Origin: Cohnella abietis
GTDB lineage: Bacteria; Bacillota; Bacilli; Paenibacillales; Paenibacillaceae
Assembly (NCBI RefSeq): GCF_004295585.1
Contig: NZ_AP019400.1
Span: 1,021,501 to 1,085,500 of the forward strand
Direction: 5' to 3'
DNA length: 64,000 nt
The translations under genes were made by a program, and so were the position numbers. Positions 17,564-25,346 of the stretch are shown piece after piece (the stretch's first letter is position 1; the number at the start of each line of letters is the position of its first letter). The notes beneath the pieces are model-generated. The model worked only from the letters and a program-made list of their open reading frames with translations, was not told the DNA's origin and ran no database searches.

Positions 17564-17606
17564 AAAACCCTCAACATTCTCTTAAGGGAGTGTTGAGGGT
17601 TTTTAT
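17564..17606. terminator. Bidirectional terminator
   Basis: AAACCCTCAACA (17565-17576) pairs perfectly with TGTTGAGGGTTT (17591-17602). It lies between the zinc-ribbon gene (+) and the aldo/keto reductase gene (-). Confidence 0.85.
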
Positions 17607-18598
17607 TATTTCAACGCAACGCGCGCGGATACTTCACTTAACTCGCCAATCTCAGCATCAGTTAACCGGAAGCCCATTGCTTTCACGTTCTCCTCAGCAT
17701 GCTGTAGCTTGGATGCACCTGGAATGGCAAATACTGATTCGCCATGCGCATTTATGATCCAATTGAGAGCTACTTGAGAAGCTGAGGCATTATATTGGTT
17801 GGCTAAACGGACAAGTACATCAATCAACGGTTTCGTTTGCTGTAAACCACTAGGCTTGAAGCCTTTCAGCATACGTCGTGGACCTGATACTTTACGTACA
17901 AGCTCAGGGTTGCTGTGGAACTTACCACTAAGAATGCCTTGCTCCAATGGGGAATAAGCAACGATAGCGATATCCAGCTCCTGGGCAGTTTCCAAAATAC
18001 CATTACGCTCAATTCGCCGATCGAGCATACTATATTTGACTTGATTGGCAGCGAGTCGCAAGCCATGCTCTCGAAGAACGCGATCCGCTTCTCTCATCTT
18101 CGGAGCATTGAAATTGCTTACTCCCACATATCGGATTTTACCTTGTTCTGCGAGCTTGGCCATTTGCCTCATTTCGCTAGCGACCGAGGAGAAGGAGAAC
18201 GGCTGATGGATCATGTACAGGTCTATCGGATACCCACCCAGACGGAGAAGTCTTTCCTCAATCGTACGTGGAATGCTACTAGCTGTTCGGAAGGCTGGCC
18301 ACCACTTTGTAGCGACATGAGCATTCTTTGCTAGATCTCCGGCCGCATGTAAAGACTCAGCTAATATTTGCTCTGATTCGCCGCCGCCATATACTTCAGC
18401 AGTATCGAACCAGTTGATTCCGCCTTCTAGACTGATACGAACGATATCGTGGATGAGTGAATTATCTAGCTTCGGCCAATATCCCCCAACCATTCCCCGT
18501 GCTTTACTAAATTGCCAGCAGCCAAGTCCGAGCGGAGAAAGAAGCATATCCGTTGTACCAAACTTACGCAGGTCTGGTTTCACTAGTACATCCATCAC
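17606..18598 (-). CDS. Aldo/keto reductase
   Basis: A 330-residue NADPH-dependent reductase with the family's catalytic set: Asp and Tyr in FDTAEVYGGGESE (about residues 64-76), Lys in ATKWW and His in MIHQP. SNFNAPKMREADRV and the C-terminal IPGASKLQHAEENVKAM form the cofactor-binding end of the barrel. It reduces an aldehyde or ketone, or oxidises a sugar alcohol; the substrate is unknown. GTG 18598 lies 7 nt from GGAGG; the ATG at 18595 is also possible. It follows an aldose epimerase-like gene by 24 bp in the same direction, suggesting a shared role in sugar metabolism. Confidence 0.9.
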   Translation of the reverse strand: MMDVLVKPDLRKFGTTDMLLSPLGLGCWQFSKARGMVGGYWPKLDNSLIHDIVRISLEGGINWFDTAEVYGGGESEQILAESLHAAGDLAKNAHVATKWWPAFRTASSIPRTIEERLLRLGGYPIDLYMIHQPFSFSSVASEMRQMAKLAEQGKIRYVGVSNFNAPKMREADRVLREHGLRLAANQVKYSMLDRRIERNGILETAQELDIAIVAYSPLEQGILSGKFHSNPELVRKVSGPRRMLKGFKPSGLQQTKPLIDVLVRLANQYNASASQVALNWIINAHGESVFAIPGASKLQHAEENVKAMGFRLTDAEIGELSEVSARVALK

Positions 18599-18622
18599 TC
18601 GTCATCCTCCCAAAAGGTCAAA

Positions 18623-19498
18623 TCATTTTTCGCAAGCAATATTCATGACTAACTCAAGTGTATTTCCTGGCGCTACCATTAGAAGCTCTTTCTTATCATT
18701 CAAAGCTTCGTTTAATGCAGTCCAAGGCTCAACACAGACAAAGGGTTTATCCTTAACTGACCAAAGCACAACATAACGGAACTGCTCGCTATAGGTAAGA
18801 CGCACATGATAGCCCTCTGCAAGCGGGAAAACAATTTCCGTTTTCTTGGCGTCAAGCAACGCTGCCGATTCTACCATTGTCTCTAGATTCAGGGAGCCAT
18901 TAAAAGGCTTTTGCTGATTGTCGTTATAATCGAGTATCCGGGTTGCGTCGGTAACGTAGCTAAGATTTTTGCCTTCCGTTGCAAAATAAGGATGGAAACC
19001 AGAAACCATCGGCATCTCTTGCTGAGAACGATTAAGGTATTGCTGCTCGATAGAGAGAATGCCATCTTGAAGACGGTAAGTAAAGCGTAGTTCAAATTCG
19101 AAAGGGTAGGCGGCGAGGGTTTCTGCATTGCTATGAAGCGAGAGTGTAATTGATGCGGAACCATCGGTGGACGTAGCTACTACTTCCCAAGGAAGGATTC
19201 GTGCGACTCCGTGATTTTTCATCTGATAGGTTTGACCGTCCCAATCATACTGCCCGTTAACGAGCTGTCCTGCGATAGGGAATAGAACAGGGATTCCGCC
19301 GCGAATGTTCGCTTGGGGATTTAAGAAGGTCTCACGGTCCAGATAAAGCAGCTCTTTGCCATTCAGAATACAGCTAGTTACAATACCGCCACGTTCGGGG
19401 CATACTGTGACTTGGGAATTCGTATGTACATCCTTCAACACATAAAGGGGGAATCCGTCAATAGATTGTTTGATTTGATAATTCGTGCTAGCATTCAA
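18623..19498 (-). CDS. Aldose 1-epimerase-like protein
   Basis: About 291 residues of the galactose-mutarotase beta-sandwich fold. Landmarks are RGGIPVLFPIAGQL, NHGVARILPW with the putative catalytic histidine, and VSGFHPYF, all in the order seen in YeaD/YihR-like hexose-6-phosphate and aldose mutarotases. They interconvert alpha and beta sugar anomers. I place the start at TTG 19498, which lies 8 nt from AGGAGG; a frame starting at 19573 is longer but has no such site. A TATAAT near 19535 on the minus strand supports a promoter there. First gene of the two-gene operon with the aldo/keto reductase. Confidence 0.8.
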   Translation of the reverse strand: MNASTNYQIKQSIDGFPLYVLKDVHTNSQVTVCPERGGIVTSCILNGKELLYLDRETFLNPQANIRGGIPVLFPIAGQLVNGQYDWDGQTYQMKNHGVARILPWEVVATSTDGSASITLSLHSNAETLAAYPFEFELRFTYRLQDGILSIEQQYLNRSQQEMPMVSGFHPYFATEGKNLSYVTDATRILDYNDNQQKPFNGSLNLETMVESAALLDAKKTEIVFPLAEGYHVRLTYSEQFRYVVLWSVKDKPFVCVEPWTALNEALNDKKELLMVAPGNTLELVMNIACEK

Positions 19499-19724
19499 TG
19501 GGTGTTCCTCCTGTACATGATCATTTATCTTCTTTATTATACCAATATTTGTTGCAGCACTAAACGGCAGCAAGAAATTAATTGACTCAAATGATTGGCG
19601 AAAAGGGATGTCTTACGTCATTTCCTAGGAAATTTTGTTGCTCAAATCGTTTGCAGCCGCCAATCCGCAACATGAATGCTGTCTATCTCGTATATAGGAA
19701 GTGCACATTAAAGAATAGAGGAGC

Positions 19725-20906
19725 GTGGGCGCCATTACGCCATTACCGCCTAGATCTTCGACATCGGCGTCAACTTCAATGAACGCAAGGACTTCAACAA
19801 TTCCTTCGCGTAAAAATAAAGCAGCTCGACCGAAGAAGAAATCTGTATTATGGATGCTATTTAAGATTGTATTCGTGACTGGTTTTACCTTTTCCGTTTT
19901 ATTTACCGGCTGGTTTTTCCTAACTCCTTCAGGTAAAGAGTACCGTTATATACTAGCTGACTCCATTATTACAACTCAGCATAGGGAATGGGCTAAGTAT
20001 ATTATTGGGGAGAAGGCTTTGCGGGAAAGGGTTTCTCTTTATGTGAAGCAGTTCGAAGAGATGGGGGAAGAACGGGATACCCACACACTTCCACCTAAAG
20101 ATCAGCAAGGCGCAGGTGGAATCGGCGAGGCAGAGCCGGCGAAGCTAGTTACTATTGAGGAAGTGGACGGAGACGGATACCATGGCTATCTGATGACGGT
20201 GAGTGATCCGAAGAAGGTCAGGCTCGTGGTCCCTAATAAGAGGGGGCGTGGCGAAAGGGTTTCCAGCATGGTTAAACGGACGGGCGCGATTGCAGGAATA
20301 AACGCAGGTGGCTTCGCAGATCCCAATTGGAAAGGTAATGGATTTAAACCAATAGGCATTGTCATCAGTCAGGGTAAAATTTATTATAATGGGCTTGGCA
20401 GTAATAAAAGCGTGCAAATCGTTGGTATAGACAAGGAAGGCAAGATGTTAGCGGGGAAATACTCTGTTGATGAATTGATTAAATTGGGCATATCCGAAGC
20501 AGTAAGCTTCTCGCCGCGAATTATCGTCAATGGCAAAGGTCTTATTCCTAATCGTTCGCAAGGCTGGGGCATTGCTCCTCGTACGGTTATGGCACAAAAA
20601 GAAGATGGAACCATATTGTTTCTATTAATAGATGGGCGTCAACCGGGTTATAGCATGGGAGCAACCTTGTATGATGCACAGGAGATACTGCTTAAGCGCG
20701 GTGCCGTTATTGCGGCCAATTTGGATGGGGGCTCTTCTACTGTGCTAGTTGCGGAAAACGGTGAAATCGTGAATAAGCCTTCATCGTCCGCAGGCGAAAG
20801 GTATTTACCAACTGCATTTCTTGTGTTTGAGGATCCCGACGCCGTTGAGATACCGAACATTTGGGCGGGGCTAAAGCCGTCGGAGATTGATGCGGGGAAA
20901 TGGTAG
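19725..20906 (+). CDS. Membrane-anchored phosphodiester glycosidase-like protein (NAGPA domain)
   Basis: A 393-residue protein. A basic N-terminal tail is followed by one membrane helix (about residues 41-65), a coiled linker, and a C-terminal domain with GINAGGFADPNWKGNGFKP, the central PRTVMAQ, LIDGRQPGYSMGATL and NLDGGSST. These are the hallmarks of the NAGPA/phosphodiester-glycosidase family, which cleaves N-acetylglucosamine-phosphodiester bonds, possibly in exopolysaccharide or wall polymers outside the cell. The GTG start lies close to AGAGGAG (2 nt). The exact start is uncertain because an alternative ATG at 19779 lacks a binding site. Confidence 0.8.
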   Translation: MGAITPLPPRSSTSASTSMNARTSTIPSRKNKAARPKKKSVLWMLFKIVFVTGFTFSVLFTGWFFLTPSGKEYRYILADSIITTQHREWAKYIIGEKALRERVSLYVKQFEEMGEERDTHTLPPKDQQGAGGIGEAEPAKLVTIEEVDGDGYHGYLMTVSDPKKVRLVVPNKRGRGERVSSMVKRTGAIAGINAGGFADPNWKGNGFKPIGIVISQGKIYYNGLGSNKSVQIVGIDKEGKMLAGKYSVDELIKLGISEAVSFSPRIIVNGKGLIPNRSQGWGIAPRTVMAQKEDGTILFLLIDGRQPGYSMGATLYDAQEILLKRGAVIAANLDGGSSTVLVAENGEIVNKPSSSAGERYLPTAFLVFEDPDAVEIPNIWAGLKPSEIDAGKW

Positions 20907-20936
20907 GAAAATAAGATTGCCATGGAAAGCGTAAAT

Positions 20937-21011
20937 AGAGAGCCTGAATAGAAAGTCTGAATAGAAAGTCTGAATAGAAAGTCTGAATAGAAAGTCTGAA
21001 TAGAAAGCCTC
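20937..21011. repeat. 13-bp tandem repeat
   Basis: Units AGAAAGTCTGAAT begin at 20950, 20963, 20976 and 20989. They are flanked by a degenerate unit at 20937 and a partial one at 21002. The array runs directly into the terminator stem of the preceding gene. Confidence 0.9.
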
Positions 21012-21051
21012 CAATTCCACTTTAATAAAGTTGGGGTTGGAGGCTTGTTTT
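21007..21051 (+). terminator. Intrinsic terminator after the glycosidase gene
   Basis: GCCTCCAA (21007-21014) pairs with TTGGAGGC (21037-21044), with inner CCA/TGG and CTTTA/TAAAG steps, followed by TTGTTTT. Confidence 0.75.
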
Positions 21052-21150
21052 AAACTGATTTTGGTTCCTTACTCATCTGATCGCTCGATACTAACGTGTA
21101 CCACCGTCTTGAGGACGGCGAAGTCATTACTTGGATATGTCTCTGCTCAC

Positions 21151-21759
21151 TCAGTACATAAGTATACCAAGAGGTCCTTCTTCATCAATGATATCTTGGA
21201 TTTCAAAGACCGAGATTGGGAAGTAAGGAAAGCCCCAGGCATATGGAACAATGGCGTACAGAGGAAAATATATGACTAATGATTTGTCGGCGATATAGAA
21301 GTCCTGATCGGGTGTAATCCCCGGATATTCTACCAGTAATGGGAGCTGACGAGCTTTAATCTGGGCTTGAATAATGGTGTTCAGGCGGGCTTGATAATTA
21401 CTGCCCTTCTTAAATAATTCCCCCAATGTGTAGCTGCGGCCGGTGTTAGCATCAAAGGTAAGGGATTTCTGCAGAGTGTTGCCGTGGGCGCCACCTGTAA
21501 ATGTATAGTTGAGAAGCGATAGGCTGAGCACGCCTCGTTCATTTGTTTTGATTTCAAACGTTCCGTCCATTTGCTGAATATCCTTACTGGGAAATCCTTG
21601 GTCCTTCAGCAATTTTTGATTTGCTGCTGCAATCGACTTATTCATAGCCTCTTGAGCTGCTGGTGTTGTGCCTCCAGTCACGTAAGGAATTCTAATTTTT
21701 ACGTTTTTGGCGGTCATTGTGCGGACTCGGATTGGAAGCATTAATGTTTGGCCGTTCAT
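21151..21759 (-). CDS. DUF3298/RsiV-like protein
   Basis: A protein of about 202 residues. The sequence around FTGGAHGNTLQKSLTFD, then YTLGELFKKG and the C-terminal FYIADKSLVIYFPLYAIVPYAWG matches the DUF4163-DUF3298 pair found in RsiV anti-sigma factors and PdaC deacetylases, where it binds lysozyme or wall ligands. No signal peptide or membrane helix is seen, so this copy appears to lack an export signal; the function is therefore unclear. The second methionine (21759) is preferred because AAAGGGG lies 8 nt upstream of it. Confidence 0.65.
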   Translation of the reverse strand: MNGQTLMLPIRVRTMTAKNVKIRIPYVTGGTTPAAQEAMNKSIAAANQKLLKDQGFPSKDIQQMDGTFEIKTNERGVLSLSLLNYTFTGGAHGNTLQKSLTFDANTGRSYTLGELFKKGSNYQARLNTIIQAQIKARQLPLLVEYPGITPDQDFYIADKSLVIYFPLYAIVPYAWGFPYFPISVFEIQDIIDEEGPLGILMY

Positions 21760-21886
21760 CGTCATTCCCCTTTGCTTGAGTGGGCTGGGCTAATATCATC
21801 CCAGTGTATGCAAAGGAGATAAATTGTGTCCTGACTATGAGGTTTGATGACCTAAGAAAAAAATATAAAAAATTTTGAATTAGTAC

Positions 21887-21915
21887 TTGCAAACAACGTG
21901 ATATGCTGGTAATAT
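21887..21915 (+). promoter_or_regulatory. Promoter of tRNA-Thr
   Basis: TTGCAA (21887-21892), a 17-bp spacer and TAATAT (21910-21915), about 30 bp before the tRNA. Confidence 0.75.
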
Positions 21916-21944
21916 ATTATCTTGTGAGCAACAAAATACGACAT

Positions 21945-22020
<76 letters not shown>

Positions 22021-22046
22021 GTTTTAATCTAATGTAAATAACAACT

Positions 22047-22082
22047 TCCTGTGGAGCTGAATAGCTCTGCGGGATTTTTTAT
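22047..22082 (+). terminator. Terminator of tRNA-Thr
   Basis: TCCTGTGGAGCT pairs with AGCTCTGCGGGA around GAAT, followed by T6. Confidence 0.8.
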
Positions 22083-22096
22083 TTTCTCTGGTTGCT

Positions 22097-22267
22097 TTAA
22101 TGTAATTCGGCGTGCAATACTTCTTCGATCGTTAGCTCTCGGCTAATGATTTCCTCGAGAAGCAGTTGAATGAATTCGTCATCAGGTGAATGCACAGAAG
22201 CTGCGTTAAATTTGTTGATCAGGAAGCAGTTGTCCAGAGCGTGGACAGCGTCTCTAATATCACGCAA
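22097..22267 (-). CDS. Sda-like small protein (putative sporulation kinase inhibitor)
   Basis: A 56-codon frame with a TTG start at 22267, 8 nt from GAGGGGG on the minus strand. The product starts MRDIRDAVHALDN and contains HSPDDEFIQLLLEEIISREL (residues 26-45). This resembles the second helix of Sda (SPDFIELIENEIKRRSL), the DNA-damage checkpoint peptide that binds the sporulation kinase KinA. The predicted helical hairpin length fits Sda, which has about 46 residues. Assignment rests on this short match only. Too short for many gene finders and easily missed because of its TTG start. Confidence 0.5.
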   Translation of the reverse strand: MRDIRDAVHALDNCFLINKFNAASVHSPDDEFIQLLLEEIISRELTIEEVLHAELH

Positions 22268-22579
22268 ATTAATCACCCCCTCATTTATTTGAGTAAGTTC
22301 ATCATATCGCCAAAGTATTAGAAAATTTTATGAAAATATATGAGGTGTTTGTTAGTTTATTAAATACTTTAATTTCCATTACCCTGTTTGTGAGTGGTGA
22401 AAACATTAATATAAAGGTAAAAATAGAGATTAATGTAATAAATAAACGTAAATAATATGCGAAAAAAGGAATAAATTGTATATAAATTTTACTAAATAAG
22501 AAGAATCTTGTATCCTTGTCGAAGGGCACTCTCCTATGGGAGAAAATAACAAAATGTGCTCATATAGGGGGATAAGATT

Positions 22580-23239
22580 ATGAAGAGAAATTCATCAAGA
22601 AAAGCTTTGAAGGTTTCAGTTGCGCTTGGTTTACTGGCGCTAGCGTTGAGTGCATGTGGTGGTAATTCCAAGGAAGAGAAAAATAGTCCATCACCTTATG
22701 TAAGTGCGTCACCATCGGCTTCTGCTACTTCATCGGAAAGTCCTTCAGCGTCACCATCCAGTGAAGCAAGTGTGGCAGCAGGGTTCAAGTTATTCGAAAG
22801 CAAAGAAAATGGTACAAGCATCCAGTACCCTGAAAGCTGGACAACTCAAGAGAACATCCCAGGAGCGATTATAGCTTTCTTAACTCCTCTCGAAGGTGAA
22901 AACGACAAGTTTCAAGAAAGCGTAAATATTGTTGTTCAGGATTTGGGTGGACAAGCTATTACGTTAGAGCAATACGGAGAGCTATCCAAACAGTCTCTAC
23001 CTCAATTTATTACAGACATGGAATTGATTGATGCTGAATTAGCTAAAACGGATGCAGGAACTGAATTTTATACTTTAGAGTATACCGGTAAGCAGGGCGC
23101 ATTTGATCTGCACTGGCGTCAAATAGTTACAATTTCTGGAGGCAAAGCTTATATTCTTAGCTATACTGCTGAGCCAGATAGCTTTGACAAATATGTTGAA
23201 ACAGTAGGTACAATGGTTGATAGCTGGATATTTGAATAG
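22580..23239 (+). CDS. Surface lipoprotein with PsbP/DUF1795-like domain
   Basis: A 219-residue lipoprotein. The signal peptide ends at the lipobox LSAC, with the lipidated Cys at residue 27. A ~40-residue Ser/Pro/Ala-rich spacer follows. The domain from about residue 68 (GFKLFESKENGTSIQYPESW) to the end (ILSYTAEPDSFDKYVETVGTMVDSW) has the shape of PsbP/DcrB-like domains of lipoproteins. Role unknown, located at the outer face of the membrane. The start follows a GGGGGATAAG region. It borders the tail locus and is terminated before it. Confidence 0.75.
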   Translation: MKRNSSRKALKVSVALGLLALALSACGGNSKEEKNSPSPYVSASPSASATSSESPSASPSSEASVAAGFKLFESKENGTSIQYPESWTTQENIPGAIIAFLTPLEGENDKFQESVNIVVQDLGGQAITLEQYGELSKQSLPQFITDMELIDAELAKTDAGTEFYTLEYTGKQGAFDLHWRQIVTISGGKAYILSYTAEPDSFDKYVETVGTMVDSWIFE

Positions 23240-23256
23240 AAATAGATAACAATAAC

Positions 23257-23299
23257 AATAAGGCCTTCAATTCCACTGATGTGGGTTGAGGGCCTTATT
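23257..23299. terminator. Terminator after the lipoprotein gene
   Basis: AATAAGGCC (23257-23265) pairs with GGCCTTATT (23291-23299), with a CCAC/GTGG inner stem. It may serve both strands. Confidence 0.75.
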
Positions 23300-23343
23300 T
23301 AATATATCGCAATGTATAGGAAAGAGTTATTTTGGTCGAATAG

Positions 23344-23913
23344 TTACGGGTGCTGGACATGTTGCTTTTCGTACGAGGCTCCCATAGGCAGGAGCATCTG
23401 TTGCGCTTCTTGCTTTAGAGCCTCTTCCCATAAAATAGACGATAGTGTTCTGCGCTGGATTTGCTCCAGCCTCTTACGGGCTAATTCAAATGTCACTCCG
23501 AAATGCATGGCGATCTGCCCGGCAGCTTCGTCAATTCTATCTGCCAGCTTCAAGTGCTGCAGCATAAAAAACGGAATAGCTGCATAAAGCACAAATCTGT
23601 TAGCTTCCGCTTCCTGTCCCTCGCAAAACAGTCGGGGCATAGTCGTCTGATTGCCTGCATGTCGCAGAACATGGCACAGCTCATGCAAGAAATCCTCCCA
23701 TTGGGATTCCCGATCCTGACGCTGGTCGATCAAGATTGACCGCATCCCCATGTATTCAAGGGCTCTACTTGTGTCTTGCATGTAATGGACCCATACATCT
23801 AATCGTACAGCCACCTCATCGACGTTCAGAGATGATACGGAGACGATACCTGATCTCATCCACAATTGCTCAATCCATTGCTCCAACGGGGTGGTCTGAT
23901 AGTATTTATACAT
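23344..23913 (-). CDS. ImmA/IrrE-family metallopeptidase (anti-repressor type)
   Basis: A 189-residue protein with the zinc-protease motif HELCH in FLHELCHVLRHAG (about residues 84-96) and a downstream CEGQEAEANRF carrying the third metal-binding glutamate. In ICEBs1 and related phages, ImmA-type proteases cut the adjacent XRE repressor to start induction. Here the gene lies 87 bp downstream of an XRE repressor gene in the same direction. This context makes it the likely induction switch of the tail locus. Start ATG 23913 follows GAAAGGA. Confidence 0.85.
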   Translation of the reverse strand: MYKYYQTTPLEQWIEQLWMRSGIVSVSSLNVDEVAVRLDVWVHYMQDTSRALEYMGMRSILIDQRQDRESQWEDFLHELCHVLRHAGNQTTMPRLFCEGQEAEANRFVLYAAIPFFMLQHLKLADRIDEAAGQIAMHFGVTFELARKRLEQIQRRTLSSILWEEALKQEAQQMLLPMGASYEKQHVQHP

Positions 23914-24000
23914 AGTCCAGTCCTTTCAATGAGAATGTATGTTCGTATTTTTATTGAAAAGAAAAGCCCATAAGGGCTTGATGGAATACTTGATGGAATC

Positions 24001-24405
24001 TTATTTCTTTTCTTGCCGATCTCCCGGCTTGCGACCCTTTTCCTTCTCCTGAATAAACTCCCAGAACCGGCGCATTTCCTCTTTCCGTTCCTCTGGAGCA
24101 TTTAAGTAATCCTTGAAGAATACCCCATGCTCTGGATTGTTTATAAATTGTTCGAAGGCCGGATATTCGGTCGTTCCTGGCGAGTCATTAATATCAGATA
24201 AGGCGTTATTCGTCCGACCAAGCAAGTAGTCCGTTGTTGTACGATAATATTCAGCGAAACGGCTTAGCATATCTGGATCTGGTTTACGATCGTCTGATTC
24301 ATATCTGGAAAGCTGTACATTACTTATGCCTAGATGCTTTGCTGCTTCCAGCTGCGTTTTATTGAACTTCTCCCGACGTTCTCGAAGACGCAAACCTAAC
24401 GACAT
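24001..24405 (-). CDS. XRE-family repressor of the tail locus
   Basis: A 134-residue protein. The N-terminal helix-turn-helix (about residues 6-62, with TQLEAAKHLGISNVQLSRYE) is typical of phage CI/ImmR-like repressors. It is followed by YYRTTTDYLLGRTN, the usual end of the HTH_3 domain. The C-terminal half is charged and helical, likely for dimerisation and as the target of the neighbouring ImmA-like protease. It faces a sigma-like activator across 264 bp containing five palindromes, its likely operators. Confidence 0.88.
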   Translation of the reverse strand: MSLGLRLRERREKFNKTQLEAAKHLGISNVQLSRYESDDRKPDPDMLSRFAEYYRTTTDYLLGRTNNALSDINDSPGTTEYPAFEQFINNPEHGVFFKDYLNAPEERKEEMRRFWEFIQEKEKGRKPGDRQEKK

Positions 24406-24437
24406 GTTAATCTTCCTTCTTTATTATGGATAACTAG

Positions 24438-24466
24438 AGTGTACCATATTTTCCGTATGGGTAAAG
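24438..24466 (-). promoter_or_regulatory. Putative promoter of the repressor gene, overlapped by operator 1
   Basis: On the minus strand TTTACC (plus 24461-24466) and TACACT (plus 24438-24443) are about 16-17 bp apart. Operator 1 lies across the -35, which would allow autoregulation. Confidence 0.5.
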
Positions 24467-24646
24467 AAGTTTATTTTGCCATATCGGTAAAATAAACGTT
24501 GACTTTGCCTTTTTGGCAATTTAATATGAGGATAAGTTACCTAATTGGTAATAAATGAGTGATAAAAGTAGTGGCGCGGGACATCCATAATGCAGTCATC
24601 CCTATGTGATGTTTTATTTTACAAATACAACTTGCCAAAATGGCAA
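24450..24646. promoter_or_regulatory. Five-operator control region of the tail locus
   Basis: Five 15-bp sites of the form TTNCC-N5-GGNAA lie at 24450-24464, 24476-24490, 24505-24519, 24537-24551 and 24632-24646. Sites 3 to 5 are perfect inverted repeats in the arms. Centre distances are 26, 29, 32 and 95 bp. They are the probable binding sites of the XRE repressor and sit between the divergent regulator genes. Confidence 0.85.
24499..24527 (+). promoter_or_regulatory. Promoter of the sigma-like activator, spacer filled by operator 3
   Basis: TTGACT (24499-24504), a 17-bp spacer and TAATAT (24522-24527). Operator 3 (24505-24519) lies entirely between the two boxes, so repressor bound there should block polymerase. 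It gives a leader of about 135 nt. Confidence 0.8.
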
Positions 24647-24669
24647 AAAAAATAAAGGGGAGTGAAGGA

Positions 24670-25239
24670 ATGAAGGACCTGATAATTACTGATTTAGGCA
24701 CAGCAAGCTTAGAGAGCTACATCGAAACCAGAAGGATGCTGCTAAAGAAAGCGGACGAGCTAACAGTACGTATAAGCGAATTGGAGCCTGTTAGAACATT
24801 AGAAATGATGAATGAAATTCTTGTTTTAGATAAGGACCGTCGGTTGGTTGTCGAAATGATAGCGAGCTGCTCGTATGTCATTGAGTGGCTGAGGACAGGA
24901 AGAAGGCCGGGAAACCTACGAGGCATTGAACGTCGGTCAGGCACTCAGCGAGAGGTACTTATGGATCCAGCAATGCTACCTATGATTGCAAATCCAAGCA
25001 TGCCTCGCTCCCCGCAGGAAGAAGAGAAGGGTGAAAATCGATTTCGCCTCGAAGCCGCACTACGCGGATTAACGGATCGTGAACGCAGCTGTTACATGCT
25101 TGCTCATGGGGAGAGCTACTCTTTATCCGAAATCGCCGCACTATTAAACATTAGCAAATCCAGTGTAGGCACTTATATGGTACGCGCTCAACGAAAGGTA
25201 TCTGACAATGTCCAAGGCATTCTAATTTTAGTCGGCTAG
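24670..25239 (+). CDS. Sigma-factor-like activator of tail genes (Xpf-like)
   Basis: A 189-residue protein. The C-terminal 70 residues (ALRGLTDRERSCYMLAHGES, then LSEIAALLNISKSSVGTYMVRAQRKV) are a sigma-70 region-4 helix-turn-helix. The N-terminal part is helical without clear region 2. This matches the positive-control sigma-like factors of PBSX-type elements (Xpf), which direct polymerase to late tail and lysis genes. The ATG at 24670 lies about 7 nt from AAGGGGAG; an ATG at 24640 falls inside operator 5. Located between the repressor control region and the structural genes. Confidence 0.8.
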   Translation: MKDLIITDLGTASLESYIETRRMLLKKADELTVRISELEPVRTLEMMNEILVLDKDRRLVVEMIASCSYVIEWLRTGRRPGNLRGIERRSGTQREVLMDPAMLPMIANPSMPRSPQEEEKGENRFRLEAALRGLTDRERSCYMLAHGESYSLSEIAALLNISKSSVGTYMVRAQRKVSDNVQGILILVG

Positions 25240-25301
25240 CAGGGCTGTCGTACGGTTGCCACCTAATAGTGAGAGCAAAATTATTAACTAGGAGGGATAA
25301 C

Positions 25302-25346
25302 ATGGAGAGGCACATTTTACTTGACAGTTATGGGCTCCAGACATGA
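25302..25346 (+). CDS. Fourteen-codon leader peptide coupled to the first structural gene
   Basis: ATG 25302 lies 5 nt from a strong AGGAGGG site and encodes MERHILLDSYGLQT. Its TGA (25344-25346) overlaps the ATG of the next gene (25343) as ATGA. The downstream gene has no binding site of its own, so its translation probably depends on this mini-frame. Either it is a true leader peptide or a device for translational coupling. Confidence 0.55.
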   Translation: MERHILLDSYGLQT

